From: Cetobacterium sp050033475
GTDB taxonomy: Bacteria > Fusobacteriota > Fusobacteriia > Fusobacteriales > Fusobacteriaceae
Direction of reading: 5' to 3'
NCBI RefSeq assembly: GCF_050033475.1
Contig: NZ_CP188319.1
Span: 992,001 to 1,056,000 of the forward strand
Length of the DNA: 64,000 nucleotides
Shown here: in pieces, positions 9,370-17,556 of the stretch
Layout of the letters: every line of letters starts with the position of its first letter
Position numbering within the stretch: the first letter of the stretch is position 1
Notes under the pieces: generated by a model
What the model saw: only the letters and a program-made list of their open reading frames with translations
What the model was told of the DNA's origin: nothing
Database searches by the model: none
Program-made: the position numbers and the translations under genes

Positions 9370-10446
9370 ATGAAAATAATAAATAGGTACATTTTAGAGG
9401 AAAGTAAAATGCCAATTTTATTTGGTGTTTCTCTTTTCACATTTATATTTTTAATAGAGATAATAGTTTCTTTGATGGAAAATATAATAGTTAAAGGAAT
9501 TTCCTTAATAGATGTAATGAGAATACTATCTTTTTATTTACCACCAATTTTATCTCAAACAATACCAATGGGTGTATTTTTAGGAGTCATGATAACTTTT
9601 TCGAAGTTTACAAGAACCAGCGAATCTACAGCCATGAGTTCAATTGGTATGAATTTAAAAGATATATTAAAACCTATTGTATCATTGGCAATAATAATAA
9701 CTTTATTTATTTTTTTCTTACAGGAAAGTATAATTCCAAGATCATTTAAAAAACTACAAGAGATAACTATGAAAATAGCTTATGAAAATCCAGTTTTTCA
9801 GTTAAAAGAAAGAACATTAATTGATGAAATGGATGATTATAGTTTGTATATAGATAAAATTGATAGTGCAACTAAGGATGCAGAAAATATTTTAATTATA
9901 CAAAAATCTAAAAATGATGATTTCCCAACAATTTTATTAGGAAAAAAAGCCTATTGGAAAAATGTTTCAATGGTTTTGGAAGATGCACATTTCTTTAGTT
10001 TTGATGGAAATGGAAAGGAAAAATTAAAGGGAGAATTTAAAGAGAAGAAAATTCCATTAAGTGCATATTTCCAAGAGATACAAATTAAAGTTAAAGATAT
10101 AGAAGCCTTGGATATAGAAACTTTATTAAAGGATATTAAAACAAAAATAGGGCCAGAAAGAATTCCTTATTTAGTTGAGATAAATAGAAAAATAGCTATT
10201 CCATTATCAACAATAATATTAACTATTCTAGGAGCGGTGATGTCCTTAGGACATCATAGAAGTGGTAAAGGATCTAGTTTCGGAGTTAGTTTAGGTGTTA
10301 TATTTGGATATATAGTTTTATTAAATGTAGGAATGGTTATGGCATATAAAGGAAAAGTATCTCCATACATCGGAGTTTGGACTCCAAATGTAATTCTAAC
10401 AATATTAACGGGAATATTGTATAGAAGAAAAGCGAGGGGGATATAA
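9370..10446 (+). CDS. lptF: LPS export permease LptF (LptF/LptG family)
   Basis: This is one of the two membrane subunits of the LptB2FG LPS extractor. The 358-residue protein has the YjgP/YjgQ pattern: INRYILEESKMPILFG at the N-terminus, three helices, a periplasmic beta-jellyroll (about residues 125-255), and three C-terminal helices. It abuts lptG with no gap. The F and G names follow gene order; the two subunits are similar in sequence and the assignment could be swapped. Confidence 0.9.
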   Translation: MKIINRYILEESKMPILFGVSLFTFIFLIEIIVSLMENIIVKGISLIDVMRILSFYLPPILSQTIPMGVFLGVMITFSKFTRTSESTAMSSIGMNLKDILKPIVSLAIIITLFIFFLQESIIPRSFKKLQEITMKIAYENPVFQLKERTLIDEMDDYSLYIDKIDSATKDAENILIIQKSKNDDFPTILLGKKAYWKNVSMVLEDAHFFSFDGNGKEKLKGEFKEKKIPLSAYFQEIQIKVKDIEALDIETLLKDIKTKIGPERIPYLVEINRKIAIPLSTIILTILGAVMSLGHHRSGKGSSFGVSLGVIFGYIVLLNVGMVMAYKGKVSPYIGVWTPNVILTILTGILYRRKARGI

Positions 10447-11523
10447 ATGAAAAAATTAGATATTTACATAAGTAAAAATTTTATAAAATCATTTTTACTT
10501 AGTTTAATAGCTTTTGTGAATATTTTTATTTTAAGTCAACTATTCAAAGTTATTAAATATGTCAGTGATGGAAGAATGACTCCAAAAGAGTCAATATTCT
10601 ATATAATATATTTATTACCAGATATTTTAATAAATGTTGCTCCCTTAGCAGTTTTACTAGGATCTTTAATGGCAATAAATAGAATGGCAAGTAATTTAGA
10701 AATTATTTCTTTAAAAACATCAGGAATAAGTTTTAAAAGAATAGTAATTTTTCCTGTTATAATAGCTTTTTTAATTTCTTTAGGAGTATATGTACTAAAT
10801 GATAAAGTATATCCTGTTTCTTTAAAAAGAAGTAGAGATATAAAAAATGGAACAGTAAAAGAGATAACAGTTCCTGAAAGTAAAAGAAATGCTTTTTTAA
10901 GAACAAATGATAATATAGTGTATCATATGCAAGATATAAATAGAAAAACTGGAATTGCAAATAAAATAGAAATAATCCTATTAAATAATAAATTTGATAA
11001 AATAGAACAAATAATAACTGCAAAAACAGGTAAATATAATTTTGAAAAAAATATTTGGCAGTTGAAGGATGTATCTATAACAGATACCACTTCAACAAAA
11101 GGTAAAAGTTTTAAAGAATATGAAAATAATATTTACAATGAAAATCCCAATAGATTTATATCTATAAGTGTTGACCCAGATATATTAACAAATAGTCAAC
11201 TTAGAAAAGCTATAAGAGAAATAAGAAATACAGGAGGAGATGTAAGAGAATATCTAGTTACGTTAGGGAAAAGATATTCGTTTCCTTTTGCAAGCTTTAT
11301 AATTGTATTTTTAGGGTTATCTTTAGGAAGTAGATATGTAAGAGGTGCATCAGCTATTAGTATAGTATTAAGTGTAGGTCTTGGATATGGATACTATATA
11401 GTTCAAGGTTCTTTTGAAGCCTTGAGCAAAAATGGATTATTAAATCCTTTTTTAAGTGGATGGATTCCAAATATTCTATTTTTAATAGTAGGGATATACT
11501 TTATGGAAAAAGCAGAATATTAA
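10447..11523 (+). CDS. lptG: LPS export permease LptG (LptF/LptG family)
   Basis: This is the second membrane subunit of the LPS extractor, 358 residues, beginning MKKLDIYISKNFIKSFLL as in YjgQ-type proteins. It has helices at both ends and a periplasmic jellyroll between. The ATG begins immediately after the lptF stop codon, which suggests translational coupling. Together with lptB at the start of the window it completes the inner-membrane Lpt complex, showing that this organism exports LPS or lipooligosaccharide. Confidence 0.9.
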   Translation: MKKLDIYISKNFIKSFLLSLIAFVNIFILSQLFKVIKYVSDGRMTPKESIFYIIYLLPDILINVAPLAVLLGSLMAINRMASNLEIISLKTSGISFKRIVIFPVIIAFLISLGVYVLNDKVYPVSLKRSRDIKNGTVKEITVPESKRNAFLRTNDNIVYHMQDINRKTGIANKIEIILLNNKFDKIEQIITAKTGKYNFEKNIWQLKDVSITDTTSTKGKSFKEYENNIYNENPNRFISISVDPDILTNSQLRKAIREIRNTGGDVREYLVTLGKRYSFPFASFIIVFLGLSLGSRYVRGASAISIVLSVGLGYGYYIVQGSFEALSKNGLLNPFLSGWIPNILFLIVGIYFMEKAEY

Positions 11524-11534
11524 AGGAGGACGTT

Positions 11535-12761
11535 ATGGAAGTTGATGTAAGAAAATTACAAAATGGAATTACTGTTATAATGGAAAATATAGAAGGGGTA
11601 AACACTGTTAGTTTAGGTTATTTTGTAAAAGTAGGATCTAAATATGAAAAGCCAATTGAAGAAGGAGTTTCTCATTTTATTGAACATATGCTATTTAAAG
11701 GGACAACTAATAGAACATCTAAGGATATTTCTGAGGAAATAGATAATGAAGGTGGTATGATAAATGCATATACAACCAAAGAAACAACAGTTTATTATGT
11801 ACAACTATTAGCAGATAGTTTATATAAAGGAATTGATATTTTATCAGATATGTTTATAAATTCAACTTTTACAGAAGAAAATTTAGATAAAGAAAGAAAT
11901 GTAATTATTGAAGAAATTAGAATGTATGAGGATATACCTGAAGAAGTTGCCCATGAAGAAAATGCTAAATTTGCAATTAATGGTCCTCAAGGAAAAAGTA
12001 TATTAGGAACAGAAATGAGTTTAAAAAATATTAATAGGGATATAATGGTTAATTATTTTGATGAAACTTATAATCCTGAATCAATAGTTATTTCTTTAGC
12101 GGGGAAAATAGATAAAGAAAAGGCATTTGAAAAATTAAATAATACAATAGGTAATTTTAAGAGAAACTATTCTAAGAGAGAAATTTCGAGAGAATTTACT
12201 TTAAATAGTGGAGAAAATATTATAAAAAAAGAAGAAGCTAATCAAGTTCATCTATGTTTTAATACTTTAGGAGTTTCATCAAAGGATAAAAATAGATATT
12301 CTTTATCAATGATTTCTAATGTTTTAGGTGGGAATATGAGTTCTAGATTATTCCAAAAAGTTAGAGAAGAAAAAGGATTAGCATATTCAATATATAGTTA
12401 TAATAGTTCTGGAGAAGAGGGTGGCTTATTTACTATTTATGCTGGAACTACTAAAAATGATTATAAAGAAGTTTTAAATATTATAAAAAAAGAAATAGAA
12501 GATATAAAAAATAATGGAATTACTGAATATGAATTGCAAAAAGCCAAAAATCAATTTTTAAGTATGATTACTTTTGGTTTAGAAAGTACAAAAGGAAGAA
12601 TGAATAGAATAGCAAGTTCATATATGATGTACGGAGAAGTAAAACCTATTGAAGAAACTATAAAAGAAATTGAAGGTGTAACAATAGAAGATATAAAAAG
12701 AACAGCAGAAATTGTATTTGATGAAAAATATTTTTCACAAACTATAGTTGGAGATATATAA
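11535..12761 (+). CDS. M16 family zinc metallopeptidase (insulinase-like)
   Basis: A 408-residue single-chain M16B protease. The inverted zinc motif HFIEH is at residues 47-51 and the third ligand is in the NVIIEEIRMYED region. The C-terminal half carries the family's R/Y pair in SSRLFQKVREEKGLAYSIYSY. Homologues next to dut and rpsO/pnp in Firmicutes (YmxG, PepR) are of unknown substrate, probably peptide or signal-peptide debris. The ATG at 11535 follows AGGAGG; an upstream in-frame extension lies within lptG. Confidence 0.9.
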   Translation: MEVDVRKLQNGITVIMENIEGVNTVSLGYFVKVGSKYEKPIEEGVSHFIEHMLFKGTTNRTSKDISEEIDNEGGMINAYTTKETTVYYVQLLADSLYKGIDILSDMFINSTFTEENLDKERNVIIEEIRMYEDIPEEVAHEENAKFAINGPQGKSILGTEMSLKNINRDIMVNYFDETYNPESIVISLAGKIDKEKAFEKLNNTIGNFKRNYSKREISREFTLNSGENIIKKEEANQVHLCFNTLGVSSKDKNRYSLSMISNVLGGNMSSRLFQKVREEKGLAYSIYSYNSSGEEGGLFTIYAGTTKNDYKEVLNIIKKEIEDIKNNGITEYELQKAKNQFLSMITFGLESTKGRMNRIASSYMMYGEVKPIEETIKEIEGVTIEDIKRTAEIVFDEKYFSQTIVGDI

Positions 12762-12780
12762 GCTGAGAAAAGAGGGAAAA

Positions 12781-13221
12781 ATGAAAGACATTATGGTTAA
12801 AGTTATATTAGAATCAGGAGTAGATGTACCTAAGTATATGACTGAAGGTGCTGCTGGAATGGATGTTAAAGCAAATATTCAAGTACCAATAAAATTAAAA
12901 ACTTTAGATAGAGTATTAGTACCTACAGGAATAAAAATGGAAATCCCTCAAGGATATGAAGTTCAAGTAAGACCAAGAAGTGGTTTAGCAATAAAACATG
13001 GAATTACGTTAGTAAATGCTCCAGGAACAATAGACTCTGATTATAGAGGGGAAATAAAAATAATAATGATAAATTTAAGTACTGAAGAGTATACTATAGA
13101 GCCAGGTGAAAGAATAGCACAGCTTGTTTTACAAAAAGTTTATAGAATGGAATTTGAAGAAGTAGATATTTTAGAAGAAAGTGAAAGAGCAACTGGAGGA
13201 TTTGGACATACAGGGAAATAG
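12781..13221 (+). CDS. dut: dUTP diphosphatase (dUTPase)
   Basis: This enzyme hydrolyses dUTP to dUMP and PPi, keeping uracil out of DNA and feeding dTMP synthesis. The 146-residue trimeric-type protein has all five motifs: AAGMDVKA, PRSGLAIKHG, GTIDSDYRGEI, GERIAQLVL and RATGGFGHTG at the C-terminus. The ATG at 12781 follows AGAGGG; an ATG at 12793 would also work. It is 19 bases from the M16 peptidase gene. Confidence 0.96.
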   Translation: MKDIMVKVILESGVDVPKYMTEGAAGMDVKANIQVPIKLKTLDRVLVPTGIKMEIPQGYEVQVRPRSGLAIKHGITLVNAPGTIDSDYRGEIKIIMINLSTEEYTIEPGERIAQLVLQKVYRMEFEEVDILEESERATGGFGHTGK

Positions 13222-13235
13222 GAGGATTATATTAA

Positions 13236-14339
13236 ATGGGGAAGAATAGAGAATTTATATTAGCCCTAAAAAAAATAAAAAAAATGAATAATGGAATGTT
13301 ATATACAGCACTAATTATAGTTTGTTTAAGTTTGATGACTGTATATAGTGCAACCTCATATAAAACAACTTCATTTTTTTATAAGGAAATTATTTGGATT
13401 ATATTAGGTGTAATAGTTTATTTTTTATTTTCATTTATTGATTATAGAAAGTATGGAAAATATTACAAAGTTATTTATATAGTCAATATTCTCTTACTTC
13501 TTTCTGTTTATGTAATTGGACATAAGAGGTTAGGTGCTCAAAGATGGATAAGCATTGGACCTCTTACTGTTCAACCCTCTGAATTTGCAAAGCTTTTAGT
13601 AGTTTTGACATTTTCTGAGTTGTTGGCTAGAAAGTATAGAGAAAGATTTTCAGGGTTTAAAAACTTAATAATAACAGCATTATATATATTGCCAGTATTT
13701 TTACTAATTGCTAAACAACCAGACTTGGGAACTTCTTTAGTACTGTTATTTATATATATGACATTAATTTTTATAAATGGAATAGATTGGGTGACAATCA
13801 GTGTAACCATTATGTCTGGATTATCTATGGTGCCAGTTGCGTATTTTTTCTTTTTGAAAGAATATCAGAAAAGAAGAATTCAAACATTTTTAAATCCAGA
13901 AGCGGATATGTTAGGAAGTGGATGGAACGTAACACAATCAATGATTGCTATAGGATCTGGAGGATTTTATGGAAAAGGATTTTTAAAAGGAACTCAGAGT
14001 AAATTGAAATTTTTACCAGAATCTCATACTGATTTTATAGGTTCAGTATTTCTAGAGGAAAGAGGTTTTGTTGGAGGAATTGTTTTAATATTATTATATT
14101 TAATTTTAATTTTTCAGATTTTAAAAATTGCAGATTCAGCAGATTTATATGGTAAATTAGTTTGTTATGGAATAGCGTCAATATTCTTTTTTCATGTTTT
14201 AGTAAATGTAGGAATGATAATGGGAGTTATGCCAGTTACAGGATTACCATTATTATTAATGAGCTATGGAGGAACTTCATTTTTATTTGCTTTTATAATG
14301 TTAGGAATAGTTCAAAGTGTTAAAGTATATAAGGAATAG
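13236..14339 (+). CDS. rodA: SEDS-family peptidoglycan glycosyltransferase (RodA/FtsW)
   Basis: This 367-residue polytopic membrane enzyme polymerises lipid II glycan strands together with a class B PBP. The SEDS features are clear: about ten helices, RWISIGPLTVQPSEFAKLL, the long extracellular loop GSGWNVTQSMIAIGSGGFYGKGFLKGTQSKLKFLPE(S)HTDFI, and PVTGLPLLLMSYGGTS near the end. The short N-terminus and FIDYRKY fit RodA (elongation) better than FtsW, though the two cannot be separated with certainty. Confidence 0.85.
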   Translation: MGKNREFILALKKIKKMNNGMLYTALIIVCLSLMTVYSATSYKTTSFFYKEIIWIILGVIVYFLFSFIDYRKYGKYYKVIYIVNILLLLSVYVIGHKRLGAQRWISIGPLTVQPSEFAKLLVVLTFSELLARKYRERFSGFKNLIITALYILPVFLLIAKQPDLGTSLVLLFIYMTLIFINGIDWVTISVTIMSGLSMVPVAYFFFLKEYQKRRIQTFLNPEADMLGSGWNVTQSMIAIGSGGFYGKGFLKGTQSKLKFLPESHTDFIGSVFLEERGFVGGIVLILLYLILIFQILKIADSADLYGKLVCYGIASIFFFHVLVNVGMIMGVMPVTGLPLLLMSYGGTSFLFAFIMLGIVQSVKVYKE

Positions 14340-14347
14340 GAGAAAAA

Positions 14348-15271
14348 ATGGAGTTTAAAATAAATGAATCTTATGAAAATGTAAGGTTAGATAAATTTTT
14401 ACGTAAAAAGTTTCCAGAGTTATCTTTAACTGAGATATTCAAATGGATAAGAGTTGGAAAAATAAAAGTAAATGGGAAAAAAAGTAAAGAAAGTTATAGA
14501 CTTTTATTAGAAGATACTGTTAAAATATATCTTCCTAAGGACAAGGAAGATATAATAGAGCAACCACAAGAAGAGTTTATAAAATTAACTTCTAGAGATA
14601 TTGAAGATATAAAAGAAGGATTAGTTTATGAGGATGAAAAAATAATAGTTTTTAATAAAAAATCAGAACAGGTGATGCATAAGGGCAGTGGTCATCATTA
14701 TGGTATAGCTGAAATGTTTAAGAGTTATTATAAAAATCCAGAATTTAATTTTGTAAATAGAATAGATAAATCAACTTGCGGGTTAGTTATAGGAGCAAAA
14801 AATTTAGCTGTAACAAGAGATCTAGCTCAAGAAATTAGAGAAGATAAAACAGAGAAAAAATATTATATATTGGTCCATGGTCTTGTCAAAAAGGATAATT
14901 TTATGATAAAAAATTACTTGAAGAAAATAGAAGATAAAGTAATTGAAACAGATTCAAGGGACAAAGATGGAAAAGAAAGTACAAGTTATTTTAGGGTTTT
15001 AAAAAGATATTTAAATAAGACACTCCTGGAAGGGACTTTAGAGACAGGACGAACACATCAATTGAGAGTTCAACTTGCAAATTTAAGTCATCCAATTGTT
15101 GGAGATAGAAGATATGGAGCAAAGGATAAAGAGACTAGAATGTATCTTTGTTCATATTTTTGCAAAATAGAAAAATATGATATCTTGGTTACAATTCCAT
15201 TGCCTGAAAGTTTCAAGGAGAAATATTGGGAGAAAAAATCAGGAGGAAAGAGTAGTGATTCAAAAAAATAA
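14348..15271 (+). CDS. RluA-family 23S rRNA pseudouridine synthase (RluC/RluD-like)
   Basis: The 307-residue protein has an N-terminal S4 RNA-binding domain (VRLDKFLRKKFPELSL…IRVGKIKVNGKKS) and a PseudoU_synth_2 catalytic domain. The catalytic Asp is in FVNRIDKSTCGLVIGAK, a variant of the usual HRLDxxTSG motif with N for H and C for S. ETGRTHQLRVQLA is the second family motif. It converts specific uridines in 23S rRNA; which ones cannot be told. Its last 17 bases overlap the start of the GntR regulator gene. Confidence 0.88.
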   Translation: MEFKINESYENVRLDKFLRKKFPELSLTEIFKWIRVGKIKVNGKKSKESYRLLLEDTVKIYLPKDKEDIIEQPQEEFIKLTSRDIEDIKEGLVYEDEKIIVFNKKSEQVMHKGSGHHYGIAEMFKSYYKNPEFNFVNRIDKSTCGLVIGAKNLAVTRDLAQEIREDKTEKKYYILVHGLVKKDNFMIKNYLKKIEDKVIETDSRDKDGKESTSYFRVLKRYLNKTLLEGTLETGRTHQLRVQLANLSHPIVGDRRYGAKDKETRMYLCSYFCKIEKYDILVTIPLPESFKEKYWEKKSGGKSSDSKK

Positions 15272-15899
15272 GCCAATAAGAGAACAAGTATATGATCAAT
15301 TAAAAGAGTTAATAATAACAGGAGATATTGTAGCAGGAGAAAGAATTGTAGAGCTAGAATATGCAGAAAAATTTAAAATAAGTAGAACTCCAATAAGAGA
15401 AGCTATACGTATGCTAGAATTAGAAGGATTAGTAGAGGTTAGTTCAAAAGGTGGAGTTATTGTAAAAAAAATTACTAAAGAAGATATTAGAGAAATTTAT
15501 AAAATTAGAATTGCCTTAGAGGGAATTATAATTGATGAATTAATTAATAAAAAAGAAAAAAAATTAGAAAAATTAGAGGAACTTTTAGATAAAACTAGAA
15601 TACTAATGGCAGAAAATGAAAATTCAAAGGAAGTAATAGATCTGTTTGCATATTTTAACTCTTTATTTTACAGTTTATCTAATTTAAAAAAAGTAGTTGA
15701 TATGATAAATAATATTAATTTATACTTAAAAAGATTTAGAATGATAAGCTTAAATGATCAAATAAGAAGAAGGATAGCTTTTGATGAACATGTGAATTTA
15801 GTAAAAGCGATAAAAAATAATGAATTGTCTGAAGCTTTGAAAATTAATAAGAAGCATTTAGAGGACTCAATGAACTTTCTTTTAAAAAGCGTTGAATAA
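15255..15899 (+). CDS. GntR family transcriptional regulator (FadR/FCD type), candidate citrate regulator
   Basis: The 214-residue protein has an N-terminal winged helix-turn-helix (REQVYDQLKELIITGDIVAG…ISRTPIREAIRMLELEGLVEV) followed by an all-helical FCD-like ligand domain (DIREIYKIRIALEGIIIDEL…). I choose the GTG at 15255 because AGGAGG lies 8 bases upstream; a longer frame from 15177 lies inside the pseudouridine synthase gene. It directly precedes citS. CitO of Enterococcus, which activates citrate genes, is of the same GntR class, so control of the adjacent operons is a reasonable inference, not shown. Confidence 0.82.
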   Translation: MIQKNKPIREQVYDQLKELIITGDIVAGERIVELEYAEKFKISRTPIREAIRMLELEGLVEVSSKGGVIVKKITKEDIREIYKIRIALEGIIIDELINKKEKKLEKLEELLDKTRILMAENENSKEVIDLFAYFNSLFYSLSNLKKVVDMINNINLYLKRFRMISLNDQIRRRIAFDEHVNLVKAIKNNELSEALKINKKHLEDSMNFLLKSVE

Positions 15900-15902
15900 A
15901 AG

Positions 15903-15929
15903 GGTCGATAAAAAATCGATCTTTTTTTT
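15903..15929 (+). terminator. Rho-independent terminator after the GntR gene
   Basis: A 7-base-pair stem, GGTCGAT/ATCGATC (one G-U pair), with a short A loop is followed by eight T residues. It separates the pseudouridine synthase-GntR unit from the citS promoter 12 bases later. Confidence 0.8.
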
Positions 15930-15940
15930 AATTTTATACG

Positions 15941-15969
15941 TTGACAAAATTTTGTAAATGTAATATTAT
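15941..15969 (+). promoter_or_regulatory. Sigma-70-type promoter of citS
   Basis: TTGACA (15941-15946) and TATTAT (15964-15969) are separated by 17 bases. The expected transcript start, about 15976, is just before a perfect palindrome at 15989-16006. The spacing and boxes are near consensus for housekeeping sigma. Confidence 0.75.
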
Positions 15970-15988
15970 CATAGAGCGAGTATTTATG

Positions 15989-16006
15989 TATACAGAATAC
16001 TGTATA
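15989..16006 (+). promoter_or_regulatory. Candidate operator (palindrome) in the citS leader
   Basis: TATACAG-AATA-CTGTATA is a perfect 7+7 inverted repeat located 20 bases after the -10 box and 26 bases before the citS ATG. A related sequence (ATACTGTATAC) is in the same place before oadA at 17513-17523. The nearest candidate binder is the GntR protein encoded at 15255-15899. Regulator identity is inferred from proximity. Confidence 0.55.
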
Positions 16007-16031
16007 ATCATAAGGAAAAGGAGAGAGAAAT

Positions 16032-17381
16032 ATGGCAAAAAATTTCAAAGAACTTTTTAGTACAAAAGAGTTCAAATGGGGCGGATTAACATTACCAATA
16101 TTCATCGGAATGTTAATTGTAACTGCATTAGTTGTTTATGTTCCTTTTGGTGGAAAAGAAGCTGGCCTTTTAAGACCAAACTTTATATCAATATTAGCTA
16201 TATTAGCAGTATTTGGAATATTATTTGGTGAAATTGGTGATAGAATTCCAATATGGAACGATTATATTGGAGGAGGTACTGTACTAGTATTCTTCATGTC
16301 AGCTGTTATGGGTACTTATAATATGGTTCCAAAGAGAGTTTTAGATAGCATCAATGTATTTTACGGAGAGCAACCAGTAAACTTCTTAGAAATCTTTATA
16401 CCAGCATTAATAGTAGGATCTATTTTAACTGTAAACAGAAAGACTTTAGTTAAGTCAATAGTTGGATATATTCCATTATTATTAGTTTCTGTTGGAGGAG
16501 CTGCTATAGCAGGTGTTGTAGTTGGATTATTATTTGGAAAATCTCCAATGGTAGTTATTATGAACTATGTTCTTCCTATTATGGGTGGAGGAACAGGAGC
16601 TGGAGCAATACCATTATCAGAAATGTGGGCACAAAAAACTGGTAGAAACCCTCAAGAGTGGTTTGCATTTGCAATTTCAATCTTAACAGTTGCAAACGTT
16701 ATTGCAATCTTAACAGGTGCTTTATTAAAAGAATTAGGAAATAAATATCCTTCTTTAACTGGACACGGACAATTAGTTGTTGCTAACGCAGCAGACTATG
16801 AGGAAGAAAAAGAAGAAGAAGTTCAAAATGTTGGACAGCAAGAGTTTGCTGCAGCATTATTCTTAACTGGTATAATCTTTATTTTAGCAAATATATTATC
16901 ATTAGTTTGGTCAAAATTAAATATGCCATTTGAGATTCATAGATTAGCATTCTTAGTATTAATAGTTATTGCTTTAAATATGATGAATGTTGTTCCAGTA
17001 AGATTAAAAGCTGGAGCTAAAAAAATGCAAGCATTCTTCTCTAAATATACTATTTGGATATTAATGGCTGCAGTAGGATTCGGAACTAACGTTCAAGAAA
17101 TCTTAAACGCTTTAACATTCTCAAACTTAATTATAGCTATAGCAATCGTATTTGGTTGTGTTGCTGGAACAATGTTACTAGCTAAACCAATGAAGTTCTA
17201 TCCAATCGAAGCTGCAATTACAGCTGGATTATGTATGGCTAACAGAGGTGGATCAGGAGATATCGCCGTTCTTGGAGCTGCAGATAGAATGAACTTAATA
17301 TCTTATGCACAAATTTCATCAAGAATTGGTGGAGCTATGGTATTAATAATAGGTTCAGTAGTATTTGGACTATTCGCATAA
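16032..17381 (+). CDS. citS: 2-hydroxycarboxylate transporter (2HCT family), probable Na+/citrate symporter CitS
   Basis: The 449-residue membrane protein has the two GG-motif re-entrant regions of the 2HCT family: GGGTGAGAIPLSEM (185-198) and NRGGSGDIAVL (about 404-414). It has about eleven hydrophobic segments and an acidic cytoplasmic loop (EEEKEEEVQ). Family members take up citrate or malate with Na+ or H+, or exchange them for lactate or acetate. Citrate specificity is inferred from the citrate lyase and oxaloacetate decarboxylase genes downstream. AAGGAGAG precedes the ATG. It forms its own transcription unit, ending in a strong terminator. Confidence 0.9.
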   Translation: MAKNFKELFSTKEFKWGGLTLPIFIGMLIVTALVVYVPFGGKEAGLLRPNFISILAILAVFGILFGEIGDRIPIWNDYIGGGTVLVFFMSAVMGTYNMVPKRVLDSINVFYGEQPVNFLEIFIPALIVGSILTVNRKTLVKSIVGYIPLLLVSVGGAAIAGVVVGLLFGKSPMVVIMNYVLPIMGGGTGAGAIPLSEMWAQKTGRNPQEWFAFAISILTVANVIAILTGALLKELGNKYPSLTGHGQLVVANAADYEEEKEEEVQNVGQQEFAAALFLTGIIFILANILSLVWSKLNMPFEIHRLAFLVLIVIALNMMNVVPVRLKAGAKKMQAFFSKYTIWILMAAVGFGTNVQEILNALTFSNLIIAIAIVFGCVAGTMLLAKPMKFYPIEAAITAGLCMANRGGSGDIAVLGAADRMNLISYAQISSRIGGAMVLIIGSVVFGLFA

Positions 17382-17401
17382 TAATAAAACTATTTTATTT
17401 G

Positions 17402-17444
17402 GCCACAGATAACACTATAAGTGAACATCTGTGGCACTTTTTTT
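17402..17444 (+). terminator. Rho-independent terminator after citS
   Basis: A perfect 9-base-pair stem, GCCACAGAT (17402-17410) with ATCTGTGGC (17427-17435), carries a 16-base loop and is followed by a long T run. It lies 20 bases past the citS stop and before a new promoter, so citS and the oad-cit genes are separate units, perhaps with partial read-through. Confidence 0.85.
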
Positions 17445-17468
17445 TATTTCTTTTTTTCACAATAACTA

Positions 17469-17497
17469 TTGACAAACTTTGAAAAAAGTATTAATCT
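17469..17497 (+). promoter_or_regulatory. Promoter of the oadA-citF operon
   Basis: TTGACA (17469-17474) is a consensus -35 box. TAATCT (17492-17497) at 17-base spacing is a weak -10 box, which would suit an activator-dependent promoter. A candidate operator follows at 17513-17523. Confidence 0.6.
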
Positions 17498-17512
17498 TAT
17501 ATAGGAATTTGG

Positions 17513-17523
17513 ATACTGTATAC
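17513..17523 (+). promoter_or_regulatory. Candidate operator in the oadA leader
   Basis: ATACTGTATAC shares its core with the palindrome in the citS leader; the 8-mer CTGTATAC (17516-17523) is present there on the other strand as GTATACAG. It lies about 15 bases after the -10 box, close to the offset seen for citS. This supports common control of both units, most simply by the local GntR protein. Confidence 0.5.
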
Positions 17524-17556
17524 AAAACATAATTTATGAGAAGGAGTGATATTCTC